Shown: piece by piece, positions 6,527-9,324 of the stretch
Numbering within the stretch: the first letter of the stretch is position 1
Layout: each line of letters starts with the position of its first letter
NCBI GenBank assembly: GCA_003551805.1
Contig: PUNR01000371.1
Coordinates: forward strand, 1-9,324
From: Loktanella sp.
GTDB lineage: Bacteria; Pseudomonadota; Alphaproteobacteria; Rhodobacterales; Rhodobacteraceae
Direction: 5' to 3'
Length of the DNA: 9,324 nucleotides
Notes under the pieces: generated by a model
Databases searched by the model: none
What the model was told of the DNA's origin: nothing
The model's input: only the letters and a program-made list of their open reading frames with translations
Program-made: the position numbers and the translations under genes

Positions 6527-7037
6527 TTTCTTTCGCCCCGAGGCGCGCGCTTTTCTGTGGCGCTGGCGCGAGGTACTGGCGGCGGGTGCCGTGGCGATCT
6601 TCGGTCTGTGGTGGGGACTGAATGCAGCAGGTATGAATGTCTGGCTTGGCTATCTGATCGTTGCGATCGGGGTGTTCTGGGGTGCCGCGGCTGTGCAGCG
6701 CGCACGGTTCGCGGGGGACGGTGACGGCCCCGGTGTCGTGCAGGTGCGTGAACGCAGGCTGGCTTATTTCGGGCCGCTGGATGGCGGGATCATGGATGTG
6801 GACGATCTGACGCAGCTGACGCTTGACCCGACCAGCCACCCAGACCCAAGCTGGATCCTGTCCGGCGTCGGCGGGCAGCGCATCGCCATTCCTGTCAATG
6901 CGGCGGGGGCAGATGATTTGTTCGATATTTTCGCGGGCCTGCCGGGAATCAAGACAGCTGCGGTGCTGGATGTGCTGGAACGCACACCTGATGCGCAGGT
7001 GATTGTATGGTCGCGGGCGCGTCCTGTCTTGCATTGA
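6519..7037 (+). CDS. conserved-looking membrane protein with two TM helices, unknown function
   Basis: 172 aa; no family recognised. Two hydrophobic segments form a tight hairpin at about residues 18-36 and 39-59 (rich in W, A, G, I and V), preceded by the amphipathic FFRPEARAFLWRWRE. A soluble domain of about 110 residues follows, with short alternating strands (VVQVRERRLAYFGP 73-86, RIAIPVN 121-127) and a final helix. TM-hairpin plus small beta domain recalls PH-like membrane-anchored proteins, though this is a fold impression only. The ATG lies 8 bp inside the end of the GNAT gene, with GGTGAT just upstream, so the two genes are coupled and may work together. The stop TGA lies within a TTGACA hexamer that may serve gshA. 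Topology probably places the C-terminal domain in the cytoplasm, given the basic residues before TM1 and after TM2. Confidence 0.75.
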   Translation: MADFFRPEARAFLWRWREVLAAGAVAIFGLWWGLNAAGMNVWLGYLIVAIGVFWGAAAVQRARFAGDGDGPGVVQVRERRLAYFGPLDGGIMDVDDLTQLTLDPTSHPDPSWILSGVGGQRIAIPVNAAGADDLFDIFAGLPGIKTAAVLDVLERTPDAQVIVWSRARPVLH

Positions 7038-7068
7038 CAGATGCACTGGTGCAGGTCAGCGATAACAT
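7034..7068 (+). promoter_or_regulatory. possible gshA promoter with internal dyad
   Basis: TTGACA at 7034-7039 is a perfect -35 hexamer overlapping the stop of the preceding gene. Candidates for -10 are poor: GATAAC (7061-7066) is 21 bp away and TAACAT (7063-7068) 23 bp, both longer than the usual 16-18. Between them lies TGCACTGGTGCA (7042-7053), five-base arms around TG, which differs by one base from the core of the palindrome at 4876-4887. The position suits an operator, and a longer spacer can indicate activator-dependent transcription, but this is inference. Confidence 0.3.
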
Positions 7069-7095
7069 TCTGATCCATTGAACGGAGCCTTCCCG

Positions 7096-8466
7096 ATGTC
7101 CATCCCCCAATCCGGCGCTGGCCCGATCGAACATCACGACCAACTGGCCGAATTGCTGGCCAAAGGCTGCAAGCCCAAGGACCAGTGGCGTATCGGGACC
7201 GAGCATGAAAAGTTCGGCTATTGCGCGGATAGTCTTCTGCCATTGCCCTATGACGGTGACCGGTCGATCAAGGCAGTGCTGGAAGCCTTGCACAGCCGGT
7301 TCAACTGGGACCGCGTTGAAGAAGACGGTAAGATCATCGGCCTGACCAAGGATGGTGCCAATGTCAGTCTTGAACCGGGCGGTGCGCTGGAATTGTCGGG
7401 TGCGCCTTTGGAAACCATCCACCAGACCTGTGACGAGGTGAACAGCCATCTGGCCGAGGTGAAAGCCGTGTCAGACGAGATTGGCGTGCGCTTTATCGGT
7501 CTGGGGGCGGCACCGGTCTGGACGCATGACCAGATGCCGCTGATGCCCAAGGGCCGTTACAAGCTGATGGACAGCTATATGCAATCGGTGGGCACGATGG
7601 GCACCGCGATGATGCGCCGGACCTGCACCGTGCAGGTCAACCTCGATTTCGGGTCAGAGGCCGATATGGTCCAGAAAATGCGCGTCGGCGTGGCGTTGCA
7701 GCCTGTAGCGACCGCATTGTTTGCAAATTCTCCATTCTTTGAAGGTAAGGTGAACGGCCACAAATCATGGCGCGCACGGATCTGGCGTGATCTGGACGCC
7801 GCACGCACTGGTATGGTGCCGTTTATTTTCGAGGAAGGTTTCGGGTTCGAGGCTTGGGTGCAATGGGTTCTCGATGTGCCGATGTATTTCGTCTATCGCG
7901 ACGGAAAATACATCAATGCGCTGGGCATGTCGTTCCGCGACTTTCTGAAAGGTGAATTGCCCGCGCTGCCGGGTGAAAAGCCGCTGATGTCGGATTGGGC
8001 CGATCACCTGACCACCGTCTTCCCCGAAGCGCGGATGAAACAATACATCGAGATGCGCGGTGCGGACGGTGGCCCTTGGCGGCGGCTGTGTGCGTTGCCT
8101 GCGTTCTGGACCGGATTGATGTATGACCAGACCGCTTTGGATGCGGCATGGGATCTGTGCAAGAACTGGACCGCCGAACAGCGCGAAGCCTTGCGCGTTG
8201 CGGCATCGGTTGACGGGCTGCAGGCGCAGGTCGACGGCATCAACATGCACGATCTGGCGCGCGAGGTGGTGGCCATCGCAGAGGCCGGATTGAAATCGCG
8301 CGCCCTGCCCGGTGCGGGCGGTCTGGTGCCCGACGAGACGCATTTCCTGAACGCGCTGAAAGAAACCGTCGAGACTGGCAAGACCCCGGCGGATGAATTG
8401 CTGGATCATTATCACGGCGATTGGGCGGGTGATCTGGACCGGATTTATCAGGCTTACAGCTATTGA
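7096..8466 (+). CDS. gshA: glutamate-cysteine ligase, plant/alphaproteobacterial type
   Basis: Cytoplasmic enzyme of the first, rate-limiting step of glutathione synthesis: glutamate + cysteine + ATP gives gamma-glutamylcysteine. 456 aa, the typical length of the proteobacterial/plant class, which differs from E. coli GshA. Recognisable blocks run the whole length: WRIGTEHEKFGY (31-42, with ATP/metal-binding Glu residues), SLEPGGALELSGAP (91-104), MMRRTCTVQVNLDFG (172-186, binding the glutamyl substrate), ALFANSPF (207-214), WRDLDAARTG (230-239), LDVPMYFVYRDG (259-270) and MRGADGGPWRRLCALPAFW (320-338). ATG 7096 was chosen because GGAG lies 8 nt before it; an in-frame TTG at 7078 is not needed. 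It is 58 bp after the two-TM gene, so it may have its own promoter. No glutathione synthetase gene is in view. A hairpin 42 bp after the stop probably ends transcription. Confidence 0.96.
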   Translation: MSIPQSGAGPIEHHDQLAELLAKGCKPKDQWRIGTEHEKFGYCADSLLPLPYDGDRSIKAVLEALHSRFNWDRVEEDGKIIGLTKDGANVSLEPGGALELSGAPLETIHQTCDEVNSHLAEVKAVSDEIGVRFIGLGAAPVWTHDQMPLMPKGRYKLMDSYMQSVGTMGTAMMRRTCTVQVNLDFGSEADMVQKMRVGVALQPVATALFANSPFFEGKVNGHKSWRARIWRDLDAARTGMVPFIFEEGFGFEAWVQWVLDVPMYFVYRDGKYINALGMSFRDFLKGELPALPGEKPLMSDWADHLTTVFPEARMKQYIEMRGADGGPWRRLCALPAFWTGLMYDQTALDAAWDLCKNWTAEQREALRVAASVDGLQAQVDGINMHDLAREVVAIAEAGLKSRALPGAGGLVPDETHFLNALKETVETGKTPADELLDHYHGDWAGDLDRIYQAYSY

Positions 8467-8508
8467 ACCTGTGCGCTTGGCGCGGGCGTATTTTCAACAA
8501 GGCAGCTG

Positions 8509-8532
8509 AAACCTTCCCCGCGGGGAAGGTTT
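8509..8532. terminator. perfect palindromic terminator after gshA (copy 1)
   Basis: A 24-bp perfect palindrome: AAACCTTCCC, central CGCG, GGGAAGGTTT. As RNA it gives a 10-bp stem with a four-base loop, ending in a short U-run on the plus strand (TTTTCGG from 8530) and in TTTC on the minus strand, so it can serve both gshA and plsY, which converge here. It begins 42 bp after the gshA stop. The same core occurs again at 8540-8557. Confidence 0.6.
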
Positions 8533-8539
8533 TCGGTTT

Positions 8540-8557
8540 CTTCCCCGCGGGGAAGGT
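8540..8557. repeat. second copy of the CCGCGG-centred palindrome
   Basis: CTTCCCCGCGGGGAAGGT repeats 8513-8530 exactly over 18 bp, offset by 27 bp. The palindromic part is 8540-8555. It ends 6 bp before the plsY stop codon, so on the minus strand it is the first hairpin reached after plsY. It is not followed by a T-run on either strand, so copy 1 probably does the terminating, while this copy adds mRNA 3'-end protection or allows alternative pairing with copy 1. Confidence 0.5.
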
Positions 8558-8563
8558 GTCGGG

Positions 8564-9172
8564 TCATTTCGCCCCGATCTTGCCTTCGGTTCCGGCGCGC
8601 AGACGCTTGATATTGCCCCAGTGCCGCGCGTAGATCAGCAGGGCCAGCAGTACAGCAAGGACCGCGCTATCGGCAAATCCGGTGGCTATCATCATAACCG
8701 GCAGCACGCCTGCGGCGACCAAAGCGGCGAGCGATGAAAACCGTGTGATGACCGCAGTAACAAGCCAGATTGCGCAGGCGGCAAGGCCCATTGGCCAGAC
8801 CAGCGCCAGCAGGATGCCCAGATAGGTCGCGACACCTTTGCCGCCGTTGAAGCGCAGCCAGACCGGAAAGCAATGGCCGACAAAGGCCATCAGCGCCGCA
8901 AGTTGCACGGCGTCTTCGGGTGCGAACTGGCGCGCGACGAGCACGGCGACAGCGCCCTTGCCTGCGTCAAACACCAGCGTCAGCGCGGCAGCTTTTTTAT
9001 TGCCGGTGCGCAGGACGTTTGTCGCGCCGATATTGCCTGACCCGATATCGCGAAGGTTTCCCAGTCCCATCAACCGCGCCATAATCACGCCGCCGGGGAT
9101 CGACCCGAGCAGATAGCCAACGGCACCCCAAAGGGTCAAAATAACAAGGCTGCTTTCGATGACTGGCATCAT
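8564..9172 (-). CDS. plsY: acyl-phosphate:glycerol-3-phosphate acyltransferase
   Basis: Inner-membrane enzyme that acylates position 1 of glycerol-3-phosphate using acyl-phosphate (made by PlsX), starting phospholipid synthesis. 202 aa with about five to seven hydrophobic segments. The three cytoplasmic signature loops are present: DIGSGNIGATNVLRTG (42-57, Ser and Arg catalytic/binding), GHCFPVWLRFNGGKGVAT (99-116, glycine-rich phosphate loop) and HWGNIKRLRAGTEGKIG (184-200). FDAGKGAVAV (68-77) is the further conserved GKG site. Start: ATG ATG at 9172-9167; the first overlaps the pyrC stop as ATGA, the second begins on the last base of that TGA. GGGGGGA lies 3 nt (first) or 6 nt (second) upstream, so the second ATG (201 aa) is a real alternative. 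Translation is coupled to pyrC. It converges on gshA with twin palindromes between. Confidence 0.95.
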   Translation of the reverse strand: MMPVIESSLVILTLWGAVGYLLGSIPGGVIMARLMGLGNLRDIGSGNIGATNVLRTGNKKAAALTLVFDAGKGAVAVLVARQFAPEDAVQLAALMAFVGHCFPVWLRFNGGKGVATYLGILLALVWPMGLAACAIWLVTAVITRFSSLAALVAAGVLPVMMIATGFADSAVLAVLLALLIYARHWGNIKRLRAGTEGKIGAK

Positions 9173-9324
9173 GCGTCCCCCCAGATGCGGGTGCCGTCCA
9201 CCCATGTGCCGATCACGCGGCCTTGCAAGCGCGCGCCGTCAAACGGGGTGTTTTTGGATTTTGATTGCAATGTGGTCCGGTCCAACTGGAACGGTGCGTC
9301 GGGGTCAAACAGCACCAGATCGGC
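9169..9324 (-). CDS. pyrC: dihydroorotase, C-terminal fragment (cut by window edge)
   Basis: Only the last 51 residues are inside the window; the frame runs off the right edge. They begin ADLVLFDPDAPF and contain SKSKNTPFDG (residues 21-30 of the fragment) and GRVIGTWVDG (35-44), the typical end of amidohydrolase-superfamily dihydroorotases, where the chain returns to the small beta-sandwich domain (S-K-x-x-N-T/S-P-F, then G-x-V-x-x-T-x-V-x-G). The enzyme would cyclise N-carbamoylaspartate to dihydroorotate in pyrimidine synthesis. Allantoinase and hydantoinase relatives end similarly, so the exact function is inferred partly from the neighbour: pyrC directly before plsY is a familiar order in Rhodobacteraceae. 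The TGA (9171-9169) overlaps the plsY start. Confidence 0.82.
   Translation of the reverse strand, partial: ADLVLFDPDAPFQLDRTTLQSKSKNTPFDGARLQGRVIGTWVDGTRIWGDA

Noticed and set aside
7620..7638. Inverted repeat GACCTGCAC-C-GTGCAGGTC inside gshA
   Set aside because: It falls in the codons of the conserved RTCTVQVN motif with the usual preferred codons, has a different centre spacing from the other TGCAC dyads, and is far from any start. Most likely a coding coincidence.
7765..8415. Minus-strand 216-codon open frame
   Set aside because: Antisense to strongly conserved gshA codons; no recognisable domain and no ribosome site context.

Overview
The window is GC-rich, densely coding chromosomal DNA, most likely from an alphaproteobacterium of the Rhodobacteraceae (roseobacter group). 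Three things suggest this: the plant/alphaproteobacterial type of glutamate-cysteine ligase, the divergent ubiA | rsmE arrangement, and the pyrC-plsY gene pair. No nucleotide or database comparison was possible, so the placement rests on recognising protein families and gene order. No phage, plasmid, insertion sequence, CRISPR array, tRNA or rRNA was seen, and no stretch of 300 bases lacks a gene.

Layout. (1) 2-883 (+) is the C-terminal part of a Sua5-type threonylcarbamoyl-AMP synthase, cut by the left edge. It converges on a minus-strand run. Between the two lies a 57-bp inverted pair of GTAG-headed hairpins, like a REP/BIME element; the TAG of each GTAG is the stop codon of the adjacent gene. 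(2) The minus-strand run 4964->933 reads ubiA (ubiquinone prenyltransferase), a 634-aa exported repeat/OmpA-domain protein, a small membrane coiled-coil protein with a TTG start, and an NQO-type flavodoxin-fold quinone/NADPH oxidoreductase. The last three are 14 and 5 bp apart and look like one operon. (3) ubiA and rsmE are divergent with start codons back to back or 12 bp apart, so each promoter must lie inside the other gene unless the transcripts are leaderless. (4) The plus-strand run 4977->8466 reads rsmE, a GNAT acetyltransferase (4-bp overlap), an unknown two-TM protein (8-bp overlap), then after a 58-bp gap gshA (first enzyme of glutathione synthesis). (5) gshA converges on a minus-strand pyrC (partial)-plsY pair; the gap holds two copies of a perfect CCGCGG-centred palindrome, probably terminators.

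How the genes fit together. Most are housekeeping: tRNA t6A modification, 16S rRNA m3U1498 methylation, ubiquinone, glutathione, pyrimidine and phospholipid synthesis. The less familiar part is the envelope operon (OmpA-repeat protein, coiled coil, quinone reductase) and the uncharacterised GNAT/two-TM pair. No defence or mobile system is evident. The signals most worth following are the REP-like pair that supplies two stop codons, a perfect 20-bp palindrome inside ubiA near the rsmE start whose core recurs with one mismatch upstream of gshA, and the internally repeated OmpA-family protein.
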